In this document: piece by piece, positions 56,325 to 64,000 of the stretch
How positions within the stretch are numbered: the stretch's first letter is position 1
How the letters are laid out: the number at the start of each line of letters is the position of its first letter
Source of the DNA: Escherichia sp. MOD1-EC7003
GTDB lineage: Bacteria > Pseudomonadota > Gammaproteobacteria > Enterobacterales > Enterobacteriaceae
Direction of reading: 5' to 3'
Length of the DNA stretch: 64,000 nucleotides
NCBI RefSeq assembly: GCF_002965065.1
Contig: NZ_PTRE01000025.1
Coordinates: 1 to 64,000, forward strand
Notes under the pieces: generated by a model
Database searches by the model: none
Told to the model about the DNA's origin: nothing
What the model saw: only the letters and a program-made list of their open reading frames with translations
Translations under genes and position numbers: made by a program

Positions 56325-56352
56325 AATAAAAAGGGAGCCGTAGCTCCCTTTG
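56325..56352 (-). terminator. emrAB terminator
   Basis: AAGGGAGC-TACG-GCTCCCTT is followed by TTTTTATTT on the minus strand just after the emrB stop. Confidence 0.88.
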
Positions 56353-56358
56353 ACAACC

Positions 56359-57897
56359 TTAGTGCGCACCGCCTCCGCCGCCACCTGCGCCAAATGGCGG
56401 TTTAGCAAACCACACCAGCCCCAGCAAGACGAGGAATATCCCGGCTGACATCCAGAAGATCTCATTGGCAGAAATAATCAGCCCCTGATTGGTGATCTGT
56501 TGAGCAATCCAGCCGGAAGCCTGCTGTTGTGTCATCCCCAGCCCTTCCAGTTGACTATACATCGCCTGGGCGTTCGGGTTAAACGGGTTTACCGACTCAG
56601 TCAACTGCGCATGGTGCATCGACTCGCGGTTAGTCCACATGGTCGTGGTTATCGACGTGCCGATAGACCCCGCCAGCGTTCGCGTAAAGTTGGAGAGGCT
56701 CGATGCCGCCGCCAGTCGTTCCGGTGGCAAACCAGACAGCGTAATCGTGGTCAGCGGCATAAAGAAGCAAGCCACCGCAAAACCCTGGATAAATTGCGGC
56801 CAGGCCGACGCGCCAAAATCCATACCCGGTTCAAAGGTATAAGCACGCCAGTAGAAGCAGACTGCATACATAATAAAGCTGAAGGTTACCAGCCGACGCA
56901 TATCCAGTTTATGTGCGAAGCGACCAATAATCGGCGACAGGATCACCGGAATAATCCCTACCGGTGCAGAGGCCAACCCTGCCCATGTTGCCGTGTAGCC
57001 GTAGACTTCCTGCAACAACTGCGGCAGCAGAACAATAGCGCCGAAGTAGAGCATATAGGCGAGGCTGACACATAAGCAGCCGATGGTGAAGTTGCGCGAC
57101 TTAAACAACGACAGATCGACTATCGGGTTATCGTCGGTCAGCTCCCAGACAATCAGGAAGCAGATAGCCACCACCGCCACCACGGTGAGGATGATAATTT
57201 CCTGTGATGAGAACCAGTCCAGCTCTTTACCCCGGTCGAGCATAATCTGCAGGCTGCCGATACCAATTACCAGCAGTGCCAGCCCCACGGCATCAATTCG
57301 CCGCCGTTCGGTGCGGGTTTCGCGTCCGCGCAGGGTTTGCAGCGTCATCAACACCACCGCCACGCCAATCGGCACGTTGATGAAGAATATCCAGCCCCAG
57401 TGGTAATTATCGCTGATATAACCGCCAAGGATCGGGCCGCAAATTGGCGCGACAATTACCGTCATCGACCACAGCGCCAGCGCGATCGAGCGTCTGGCGG
57501 GAGGGTAGTTATTGAGCAATAGACTTTGCGAAAGCGGGATTAACGGCCCGGCGACAATCCCCTGAATCACGCGGAAGAAGATCAGCATATTCAGGCTGCT
57601 GGAGACACCACATGCCCACGACGCAATAGCAAAGGCGATGGTTGACCAGAGGAAAAGTTTTACTTCCCCGACGCGCTTTGCCAGCCAGCCGGTAAGCGGG
57701 ATCGAGATGGCATTTGCCACCCCGAAAGACGTGATTACCCACGTTCCCTGGCTGAGCGATGAGCCCAGGTTTCCGGCGATTGTGGGGATCGCCACGTTAG
57801 CAATGGTGGAGTCCAGCACCTGCATGAATGTCGCCAGTGACAGCGCAATCGTCATAATGACCAGTTGCGCGCCTTCCAGCGGTTTTTGCTGTTGCAT
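56359..57897 (-). CDS. emrB: Multidrug efflux MFS transporter EmrB
   Basis: EmrB is the 14-helix inner membrane proton antiporter of the EmrAB-TolC pump, exporting uncouplers and hydrophobic drugs. The 512-residue protein starts MQQQKPLEG; the longer start by three codons has no support. The C-terminal tail is Gly rich (GAGGGGGG). It is 16 bp after emrA. Confidence 0.97.
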   Translation of the reverse strand: MQQQKPLEGAQLVIMTIALSLATFMQVLDSTIANVAIPTIAGNLGSSLSQGTWVITSFGVANAISIPLTGWLAKRVGEVKLFLWSTIAFAIASWACGVSSSLNMLIFFRVIQGIVAGPLIPLSQSLLLNNYPPARRSIALALWSMTVIVAPICGPILGGYISDNYHWGWIFFINVPIGVAVVLMTLQTLRGRETRTERRRIDAVGLALLVIGIGSLQIMLDRGKELDWFSSQEIIILTVVAVVAICFLIVWELTDDNPIVDLSLFKSRNFTIGCLCVSLAYMLYFGAIVLLPQLLQEVYGYTATWAGLASAPVGIIPVILSPIIGRFAHKLDMRRLVTFSFIMYAVCFYWRAYTFEPGMDFGASAWPQFIQGFAVACFFMPLTTITLSGLPPERLAAASSLSNFTRTLAGSIGTSITTTMWTNRESMHHAQLTESVNPFNPNAQAMYSQLEGLGMTQQQASGWIAQQITNQGLIISANEIFWMSAGIFLVLLGLVWFAKPPFGAGGGGGGAH

Positions 57898-57913
57898 TAC
57901 ACGCACCTCTGGA

Positions 57914-59086
57914 TTAGCCAGCGTTAGCTTTTACGATATCGTCGATCAGTTTATTGACAGGTGCCAGGCTGATTTCACGCGCGGTGCTTACCGCTACCGG
58001 CGTAGAACGTACTTTGTTCGCCAGTACCTGACCGTCACGGTGAGTGGTATTGACGCTCACTAGCGTGGATAAACCGATACGCAGCGGGTATTGCTCCAGC
58101 TGTTTTTGGTCCAGTTCAATACGCACAGGCAGACGCTGAACGACTTTGATCCAGTTACCGGTCGCATTTTGCGCCGGAAGCAGCGAGAACGCGCTACCAG
58201 TCCCCATATCCAGACCAACCACTTTACCGGTGTATTTCACCTCATCGCCGTAAATATCGGTGGTGATAGTGACCGGCTGACCGATGCGCATATTGGCAAT
58301 CTGCGTTTCTTTAAAGTTGGCATCCACCCACATATTCGTGGCGGGAACGACCGCCATCAGCGGCGTCGTTGGGCTAATTTGCGCGCCAGGCTGTACCGCG
58401 CGACGGGAAACATAGCCGGTCATCGGACTGACAATACGGGTACGTTCCAACGCCAGCCAGGCGTTACGTACTTCGGTGGCTGCCTGTTGCACGGCAGGCT
58501 GATCTTCCAGTTTAGTCGCCAGAACCATCGCCTGATTGGCATTGTATTGTTGAATAGCGACGTCAAGTTGCGCCTGGGCGCTGGTGACGGCGTCGCGTGC
58601 GTGTTGCAGCTCCTCGCGACCAATCAGGTTGGCATTGCCCAGCGGCACACGGCGGTTGTAGTCACTTTGTGCTTTGGCGAGGGCGATTTTCTGCACCTCA
58701 ATATTTGCCTGCAACTGTTTGCTGTTAATCATCAGCTGGTGGGTTTGGCGAACGCTGGAAGCCAGTGCAGTTTTGGCTTTTTCAAACGCCTGGCGAGCAT
58801 CTGTCGGGTCGAGAGTGACCAGCACATCGCCTTCTTTCACAAAATCGGTGTTATCGGCCCAGACTTTCGTCACGCTGCCAGACACCTGAGACATAATTTG
58901 AATCTGATTCCCTGCCACGTATGCGTCATCGGTTTCTTCGAAATGACGCAGTACCAAAAACCAATAAATCCCTATCGCTACGGCAATAATTATAAAGAGC
59001 AAGGTGAGAAGGAGGAGCAGACGCTTACGTTTGCCGCTCTTCTTTACCGGTTGCTGCGGGGTTTGAGTCTCCGCATTTGCGCTCAT
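57914..59086 (-). CDS. emrA: Multidrug efflux membrane fusion protein EmrA
   Basis: EmrA is the periplasmic adaptor linking EmrB to TolC. The 390 residues comprise a short cytoplasmic N terminus, one membrane helix (about 26-47), a biotinyl-lipoyl-type hairpin domain and a long coiled coil (about 120-200). The ATG at 59086 gives the K-12 length. Confidence 0.97.
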   Translation of the reverse strand: MSANAETQTPQQPVKKSGKRKRLLLLLTLLFIIIAVAIGIYWFLVLRHFEETDDAYVAGNQIQIMSQVSGSVTKVWADNTDFVKEGDVLVTLDPTDARQAFEKAKTALASSVRQTHQLMINSKQLQANIEVQKIALAKAQSDYNRRVPLGNANLIGREELQHARDAVTSAQAQLDVAIQQYNANQAMVLATKLEDQPAVQQAATEVRNAWLALERTRIVSPMTGYVSRRAVQPGAQISPTTPLMAVVPATNMWVDANFKETQIANMRIGQPVTITTDIYGDEVKYTGKVVGLDMGTGSAFSLLPAQNATGNWIKVVQRLPVRIELDQKQLEQYPLRIGLSTLVSVNTTHRDGQVLANKVRSTPVAVSTAREISLAPVNKLIDDIVKANAG

Positions 59087-59212
59087 ATTGTTCTCCACGA
59101 TCTTCTTAACTCATCGGCTGAGTCGACCTGCTTGCCAAAAAGGCCAGCATGTTGCGATGCTGGCCGGTCATTTTTTCTTTTATAAATCTGGATTTTTGAA
59201 TGAGATGACGCG

Positions 59213-59743
59213 TTAGCTCATCGCTTCGAGAACCACACCGTCTTGTTCCATCTGGTCGAGACGGGAGAGCAATTTGCGGGTGATTTGCTCAAGCTGATCT
59301 TTTTCTGTTGTGCTGAGCGCGGACCAGAGTTGATGCAGGCAGTTATGCTGCGGCGGTAAAACCTCGCGCAAAAACTCGTGACCTTTTTCCGTTAATTGCA
59401 GATACAGGCAACGACGGTCGTTATCGCTTTCACGACGTTCGATCCAACCGCGTTTTTCCAGTTCATCGGCAATACGCGTCGCGTTGGTACGGGATGATCC
59501 AAGAGCACAACTCAATTCAGAAGGCTGAATACTGTGGTTTTCCTGAGACTCCAGCGTAATCAACGCCATAAACAACGTCTCGTTAATCCCCTGAGCCTTC
59601 AGCATTTTATTGCGGTTCTCCAGCAGCTTGCTTTGCATATGCATGCAAAGACGGGTCAGAAGGATCTCCTGATAAGGAAAATCTTCGTGGCGGCTGGCGC
59701 GAAATTTTAGCATTTGTTCAATGGGCGTAAACGAACTATCCAT
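59213..59743 (-). CDS. emrR: Transcriptional repressor EmrR (MprA)
   Basis: EmrR is a MarR-family repressor of emrRAB that releases DNA upon binding of drugs such as salicylate or CCCP. The 176-residue protein has the winged-helix core (about 68-130, with the [21 protein letters not shown] segment). It is first in the operon. Confidence 0.97.
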   Translation of the reverse strand: MDSSFTPIEQMLKFRASRHEDFPYQEILLTRLCMHMQSKLLENRNKMLKAQGINETLFMALITLESQENHSIQPSELSCALGSSRTNATRIADELEKRGWIERRESDNDRRCLYLQLTEKGHEFLREVLPPQHNCLHQLWSALSTTEKDQLEQITRKLLSRLDQMEQDGVVLEAMS

Positions 59744-59833
59744 TTGGGTATGACCTCATTAATTTCAGCCGATATAGTAACGACAGTGACAAATAAAGTA
59801 AACGTATTGTTTTAGAAAAATAATTCTTGTGGG

Positions 59834-60169
59834 TTATATAATCGCCATCACTTTCCAGGCGAGCCCATAGGCCAGCGCACTAAGCAGTGTTGGGATAATA
59901 ATGCTGCGTGTTTTATAGAAACTGACACCCAGTACCGCGAAGCCGACCAGCGTGGGCACGAAACGGCGTGTATCATGCATCACTTCTGGTGCGGTAGAAA
60001 CAACCAGCAGAGCGCATATCGAGGCGATGCCTATGGTGTCGAGCAAAATACTTACCGCGCCACGTTTGGTTGGACGGGCATTACCCACACGCAGGCGCAG
60101 CGGCAAATAGCGGAAGCAATAATTCGCCGCGCCAACCAGTAACCCAAGCAGCAAAACCTCATAGCTCAT
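59834..60169 (-). CDS. ygaH: L-valine exporter subunit YgaH
   Basis: YgaH is the small AzlD-type subunit of the YgaZH valine exporter, 111 residues with four hydrophobic helices. It overlaps ygaZ by 11 bp. Confidence 0.95.
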   Translation of the reverse strand: MSYEVLLLGLLVGAANYCFRYLPLRLRVGNARPTKRGAVSILLDTIGIASICALLVVSTAPEVMHDTRRFVPTLVGFAVLGVSFYKTRSIIIPTLLSALAYGLAWKVMAII

Positions 60170-60896
60170 CAGACGCTCCTTGCCAGAATGTCTGGATTAA
60201 CGCAGTGAGGCAGCCACAAACAATGCCTGCCAGAATGGCAGCGGGAATAGAAAATAGCGTTACGCCTGCAAGAGCACCAACTAACGCTGCGGTAACGCAA
60301 AGAGATTGTTTGCGCTGGAAAGAGGCGAGCAGGAAACTCATAAAGAGTGCCGGAAGCATAAAACCTAATGCTGCTTCAACGGCGGGATAACCTTGCAGCA
60401 AGCCGCTGCCGGAGAATGCCCCTATTACCGTACCAAATACCCACGATGACCATGAACTGAAGGCAATGCCGATCATCCAGTTCTCGCTCCAGCGGCGATT
60501 ATTGCGTACCAGTTTTGCGGTTGCGGCGGCAAAAACTTCATCCGTCAGGCCAAACGCCCACAGGGCAGTTTTCGATTTTTGCAGACGCTGAATAATACGG
60601 CTACGCAGTGATGGGCCATACAAAACATGGCGAACATCCATTGCCATGACGGTCAGTGCAGCAACCCACAAACTACTCCCGGCCGCCAGCATCGTGGTAA
60701 TGACGAACTGGCTCGCGCCTGCATAAATGATGCAGGAGAAAAAAACGCTTTCGAGAGGAGAGAATCCCAGACGGGTCGCATTCAGACCGAACGCAAAGGC
60801 CACCGGAATATAACTAATAACAATCGGTAAACTGTCTTTGCATCCTTCCATGAAGGTCGCCGAACCAGGAGCAGGCTGTGGAGTAGGGCTTTCCAT
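60159..60896 (-). CDS. ygaZ: L-valine exporter subunit YgaZ
   Basis: YgaZ is the large AzlC-type subunit that exports branched-chain amino acids with YgaH. The 245-residue protein has about seven helices and the AzlC motif AGASQFV (about 60-66). Confidence 0.96.
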   Translation of the reverse strand: MESPTPQPAPGSATFMEGCKDSLPIVISYIPVAFAFGLNATRLGFSPLESVFFSCIIYAGASQFVITTMLAAGSSLWVAALTVMAMDVRHVLYGPSLRSRIIQRLQKSKTALWAFGLTDEVFAAATAKLVRNNRRWSENWMIGIAFSSWSSWVFGTVIGAFSGSGLLQGYPAVEAALGFMLPALFMSFLLASFQRKQSLCVTAALVGALAGVTLFSIPAAILAGIVCGCLTALIQTFWQGASDEL

Positions 60897-61014
60897 AGAG
60901 TGTTCGCTTAACGATTGTTAATATTATAAATAGACTGAATATCTTAACCTTATCAGACTGATGGGCTTCTTAACACCCTATAAGTGTAAAGCCACGAAAG
61001 CGGTTGCTGATTGC

Positions 61015-61209
61015 TTAATTTGCGGCTTCCTGACGATGAAAACCTCGCCACCAGACCAGTAAGTTAACCAGGGCAATCGTCGCACCAGCCAGACAAATGC
61101 CTGCCCAACCGCCATGTTGCCAGGCTGAGGCTGAAATTAGCGAACCGGCGGCACCGCCAATAAAGTAGCTGGTCATGTAACCTGTAGTCAGGCGACTACG
61201 CGCATCAGG
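61015..61209 (-). pseudogene. ygaY: C-terminal relic of an MFS transporter (ygaY)
   Basis: A frame without start, ending at TAA 61015-61017, translates to about 65 residues including GYMTSYFIGGAAGSL and a final hydrophobic helix. This is the C-terminal end of an MFS transporter. K-12 has a broken ygaX/ygaY at this place; here nearly all upstream sequence is missing. The remainder of 60897-61390 has only the proX terminator and a short hairpin (CTGGGCG/CGCCCAG at about 61273-61299). Confidence 0.75.
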
Positions 61210-61212
61210 GGG

Positions 61213-61236
61213 ACAATAAAGCCCGCTGAACGGGCA
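61213..61236 (-). terminator. proVWX terminator candidate
   Basis: On the minus strand GCCCG-TTCAG-CGGGC is followed by TTTATTG, about 155 bp after the proX stop. Confidence 0.6.
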
Positions 61237-61390
61237 GAAAGGGAAAAGTTACGCGCGATGGTGTCGGGCAATGGCTGGGCGTAATAGTTGCTGGCGCCCA
61301 GCCTTCAGAAAACGTTTCATCGATTTTCAGCCGGATGAAAACCATCGCTGCAAGTGCTCATATAAGTATTGTCTGCGCGATTATCAATAT

Positions 61391-62383
61391 TTACTTCTGC
61401 GCTGCCAGCGCCTCCTTCACCCAGCCATCGAACTGCTGCTGATGGGCTTTGATCCAGCCATCAACGTGGCCCTGAATATCGCCTTCTGAGGCTTTGCCGT
61501 CATGCATAATGGCGTTCTGGGCGTTAATATCTGCCACTGGTAACTGCATAATGGCAAATAGTTTCGCTGCTGCTGGATTTTTCTCGGCCCAGGCTTTGTT
61601 GGCAACGATATGCATGGTGCTGACCGGGAAGCCGTAATTCGCGCCATTTGGCAGTTTAGTGTCAGCATTTTTATCTCCCGGCAGTGCGGAGAACGGCACC
61701 TGCAACCAGACCACATCTTTGCCCGGCTTCAGCTCATTACTCACCCAGTACGGCGTCCAGGTGTAGTAAAACACCGGCTTACCCTCTTTGTAACGACTGA
61801 TGGTATCGGCCATCATCGCCGCATAGTTCCCCTGATTATGCGTCACGGTATTGGTCAGTCCATACGCGGCAAGCTGGTGGTTGATCGCACCTTCGCAGCC
61901 CCAGCCTGGGTTACAGCCGGTTAAATCCGCTTTACCGTCGCCGTTGGTATCGAACAGTTTGGCGATCTTCGGGTCTTTCAGTTGTGCGATGTTGGTGATT
62001 TTGTACTGGTCGGCGGTTTTCTTATCGATCAGGTAACCCTGCGCCGCGCCGTTAACAAATACCCCTTCACGATAAAATTTCTTATCGCCACCGGCTGCTT
62101 CGTACATGTTGTCATGCAGTGGCGTCCAGTTCACTGCGGTGAAGGTTGCATCGCCGGAAGCAAGCGATGTGTAGCCAACGTTGTAATCTACTTCGCTGGG
62201 TTTATTGACGGTATAACCTAACTTCTCCAGCGCGCGGCTGACCAGCAGCGTCTGGAAAGTTTCTTCGGTGATGGTGCTCTGAACGGGATTAACAGTAACG
62301 CCTTTGCCCGGCAGATCGGCAGCAAAAGTTTGTGTAGAGATAAGCGTGGCAAACGCTGTCGCAAAAAGTACGCTATGTCGCAT
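61391..62383 (-). CDS. proX: Glycine betaine/proline-binding protein ProX
   Basis: ProX is the periplasmic substrate-binding protein of the osmoregulated ProU transporter. The ATG at 62383 gives 330 residues with a signal peptide (1-21, TFA-A cut). Conserved Trp residues that form the betaine cage are seen in [16 protein letters not shown] and YYTWTPYW. Confidence 0.98.
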   Translation of the reverse strand: MRHSVLFATAFATLISTQTFAADLPGKGVTVNPVQSTITEETFQTLLVSRALEKLGYTVNKPSEVDYNVGYTSLASGDATFTAVNWTPLHDNMYEAAGGDKKFYREGVFVNGAAQGYLIDKKTADQYKITNIAQLKDPKIAKLFDTNGDGKADLTGCNPGWGCEGAINHQLAAYGLTNTVTHNQGNYAAMMADTISRYKEGKPVFYYTWTPYWVSNELKPGKDVVWLQVPFSALPGDKNADTKLPNGANYGFPVSTMHIVANKAWAEKNPAAAKLFAIMQLPVADINAQNAIMHDGKASEGDIQGHVDGWIKAHQQQFDGWVKEALAAQK

Positions 62384-62440
62384 TGTTATTCCTTTCTTTG
62401 GCAGGGTGATAATGCCCGGCGTCACCGGGCAAGTGCAGAG

Positions 62441-63505
62441 TTACTGAATGAATGGGCGGGTCAGCAGACCGACAGGGCCAGTGGTGTACCAGCGACGGTT
62501 GCCGCGACTGCGTGAGTCACGTCCAACGGCCTGCGTCAGGCGATCGAGGATAATGGCGAGGATCACAATCCCGACGCCGCCAACGGTGGCAAGCCCCATA
62601 TCCAGACGACCGATACCGCGAAGTACCATCTGACCCAGCCCGCCGACGGCAATCATCGAGGCGATGACCACCATAGAAAGAGCCAGCATCAGCGTTTGGT
62701 TAACGCCCGCCATAATGGTCGGCATTGCCAGCGGTAACTGAACTTTGAACAGCATCTGGCGCGGGCTGGCACCAAATGAGCGCGAGGCTTCAATCAGATC
62801 TGCCGGAACCTGGTTAATCCCCAGAATAGTCAGACGAATAATCGGCGGCAGAGCAAAGATGATCGTCACCACTACGCCCGGCACGTTGCCGATGCCAAAC
62901 AGCATGACGATAGGCACCAGATAAACAAACGCTGGTGTGGTCTGCATGGCATCAAGCAGTGGACGAATAATTTTCGCCGCTCGCGGACTTCTCGCCAGCC
63001 AGATCCCCAGCGGCAAACCGATGACGATACAGAACAGCAGGGCGGTTAACACCAATGCCAGAGTAACCATTGCCTGCGACCAGGCACCGATAGCGCCGAT
63101 GGCCATCAGCGAAATCAGTGTTGCCACGCCCATTCCGACCCCGGAAATCTGCCAGGCGATAAGAGCGAAAACGATAATCGCCACCGGCGCGGGCATACCC
63201 AGCAGCAGTTGCTGAAAACCGTTAAGGATGTAATCGACCGGAACGCGCACGCCCTGGAAGACGGGACGGAAATGGGTAACGACCCAGTCGATCCCTTCAG
63301 TTACCCAACTGTCGAGCGGGATCAGCGTCTTATGGAACGGATCGAGAATATTAAAATGCTCGACGTTTGGTGCAGGCGTACTGGTCAGCCAGTCAGCGCC
63401 ACCGCCGTCAGTCGGTGTAGTCGCCGGTGTACCCCAGGCGTCTGCGGATTGTGCAGCGCTGTCTGCCGCTGGTGTGGTATCCCACGGATTATGTTGATCA
63501 GCCAT
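62441..63505 (-). CDS. proW: ProU ABC transporter permease ProW
   Basis: ProW is the membrane permease of the glycine betaine/proline transporter. The 354 residues have a long cytoplasmic N terminus (about 1-95) and about seven helices with the EAA-type loop [15 protein letters not shown]. It overlaps proV by 8 bp. Confidence 0.98.
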   Translation of the reverse strand: MADQHNPWDTTPAADSAAQSADAWGTPATTPTDGGGADWLTSTPAPNVEHFNILDPFHKTLIPLDSWVTEGIDWVVTHFRPVFQGVRVPVDYILNGFQQLLLGMPAPVAIIVFALIAWQISGVGMGVATLISLMAIGAIGAWSQAMVTLALVLTALLFCIVIGLPLGIWLARSPRAAKIIRPLLDAMQTTPAFVYLVPIVMLFGIGNVPGVVVTIIFALPPIIRLTILGINQVPADLIEASRSFGASPRQMLFKVQLPLAMPTIMAGVNQTLMLALSMVVIASMIAVGGLGQMVLRGIGRLDMGLATVGGVGIVILAIILDRLTQAVGRDSRSRGNRRWYTTGPVGLLTRPFIQ

Positions 63506-64000
63506 TGTTTACCCCCTCACGATCTAAAGCGCGCAGCAGCATTCCTTTCGAAATAATGCCGACATACTGTTGGTCCTCGTCGACCACGGGCACTGCACAG
63601 GGCGCCTGTCCGACATGGGAGAGCAACTCGCTAAGAGGTGTTTGCGCATCGACCGCTAACGGCGCATCAATCAGTGCAGCATCAAGACCTTGTTGCTGCG
63701 TTAATGCGGCTTTAAGCGAATCGATAGACACAGCGCCGACAAACTTATTACCGCGTTCGATGACGTAACCATATTCGCGGTCTTCATCCTGCAATAATTT
63801 CAGTGCCGAACGTGGTCCGAAGCCAGGGGTTTTACGAATTAAGCCATTCGGTGTCCGACGGGCAATATCTTTCGCGCTGAATACCTGACTAATATCGACG
63901 CCACGGAAGAAAGTACGGACATAATCATTCGCCGGATTATTGAGAATTTCATCCGGTGTGCCGACCTGTACCACTTCACCATTTTGCATAATGGCAATTC
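63498..64000 (-). CDS. proV: ProU ABC transporter ATP-binding protein ProV, partial
   Basis: Only the C-terminal 167 codons of ProV are in the window; the ATPase core and the osmotically regulated promoter lie beyond the right edge. Visible are the end of the ABC domain ([19 protein letters not shown]) and two CBS-type segments (about 100 residues each half) that sense ionic strength in related transporters. The frame is open to the edge. Confidence 0.95.
   Translation of the reverse strand, partial: IAIMQNGEVVQVGTPDEILNNPANDYVRTFFRGVDISQVFSAKDIARRTPNGLIRKTPGFGPRSALKLLQDEDREYGYVIERGNKFVGAVSIDSLKAALTQQQGLDAALIDAPLAVDAQTPLSELLSHVGQAPCAVPVVDEDQQYVGIISKGMLLRALDREGVNNG

Noticed and set aside
58091-59185. 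364-codon frame antisense to emrA
   Set aside because: The emrA protein is certain; the antisense product is His/Arg/Gln rich without domain, typical of a shadow.
61391-62036. Plus-strand frames opposite proX
   Set aside because: proX is certain and the opposite frames show no start or domain evidence.

Overview
The window is chromosomal DNA of Escherichia coli (or an extremely close relative) but not K-12. Gene order from iap to proV and the near-identity of the proteins I remember (RecA, EmrB, ProX, HycE, MltB) fit E. coli, while several loci differ from the K-12 layout: hosA-ecdBCD sits between rpoS and mutS, a Mop-type protein lies beside fhlA, the asc operon and norRVW are missing, five tandem repeats separate recA and recX, and an RNA-repair gene pair lies between luxS and emrB. 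Strain and phylogroup cannot be fixed from the sequence alone.

Layout. 1-379: leaderless relict type I-E CRISPR array next to iap. 379-10384: iap, sulfate activation (cysDNC), ygbE, ftsB, isoprenoid genes ispDF, truD, surE, pcm, nlpD. 10447-15089: rpoS, then the mutS-rpoS polymorphic segment carrying the MarR regulator hosA and a UbiX/UbiD-type hydroxyarylic acid decarboxylase operon, then pphB. 15195-18854: mutS, ygbA with an NsrR-like site, and a two-domain molybdate-binding protein. 18899-36789: the formate hydrogenlyase cluster: activator fhlA, maturation genes hypA-E, structural operon hycA-I with an extra periplasmic-protein gene at its end, hydN and hypF, all tied together by sigma-54 promoters and FhlA-type boxes.

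36790-41900: a deletion scar holding only the last codons of norR plus a REP pair, then the glucitol (srl) operon. 42156-46862: mltB, a small membrane protein, pncC, SOS-controlled recA, the repeat array, recX. 46991-50667: alaS, csrA, one tRNA-Ser and two tRNA-Arg genes. 50948-54233: yqaB, yqaA, gshA, the sRNA micA, luxS. 54285-56101: an accessory two-gene RNA end-healing and sealing cassette (HD-Pnk plus RNA ligase). 56359-60896: multidrug efflux emrRAB and valine exporter ygaZH. 60897-64000: a ygaY relic and the proU osmoprotectant operon (proV cut by the window edge).

The most interesting candidate system is the HD-Pnk/RNA-ligase operon: healing and sealing functions encoded together as a self-contained tRNA/RNA repair module. 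The hyc-linked periplasmic protein gene, the loss of NO reductase (norRVW) and the recA-recX repeat amplification are the next most notable points.
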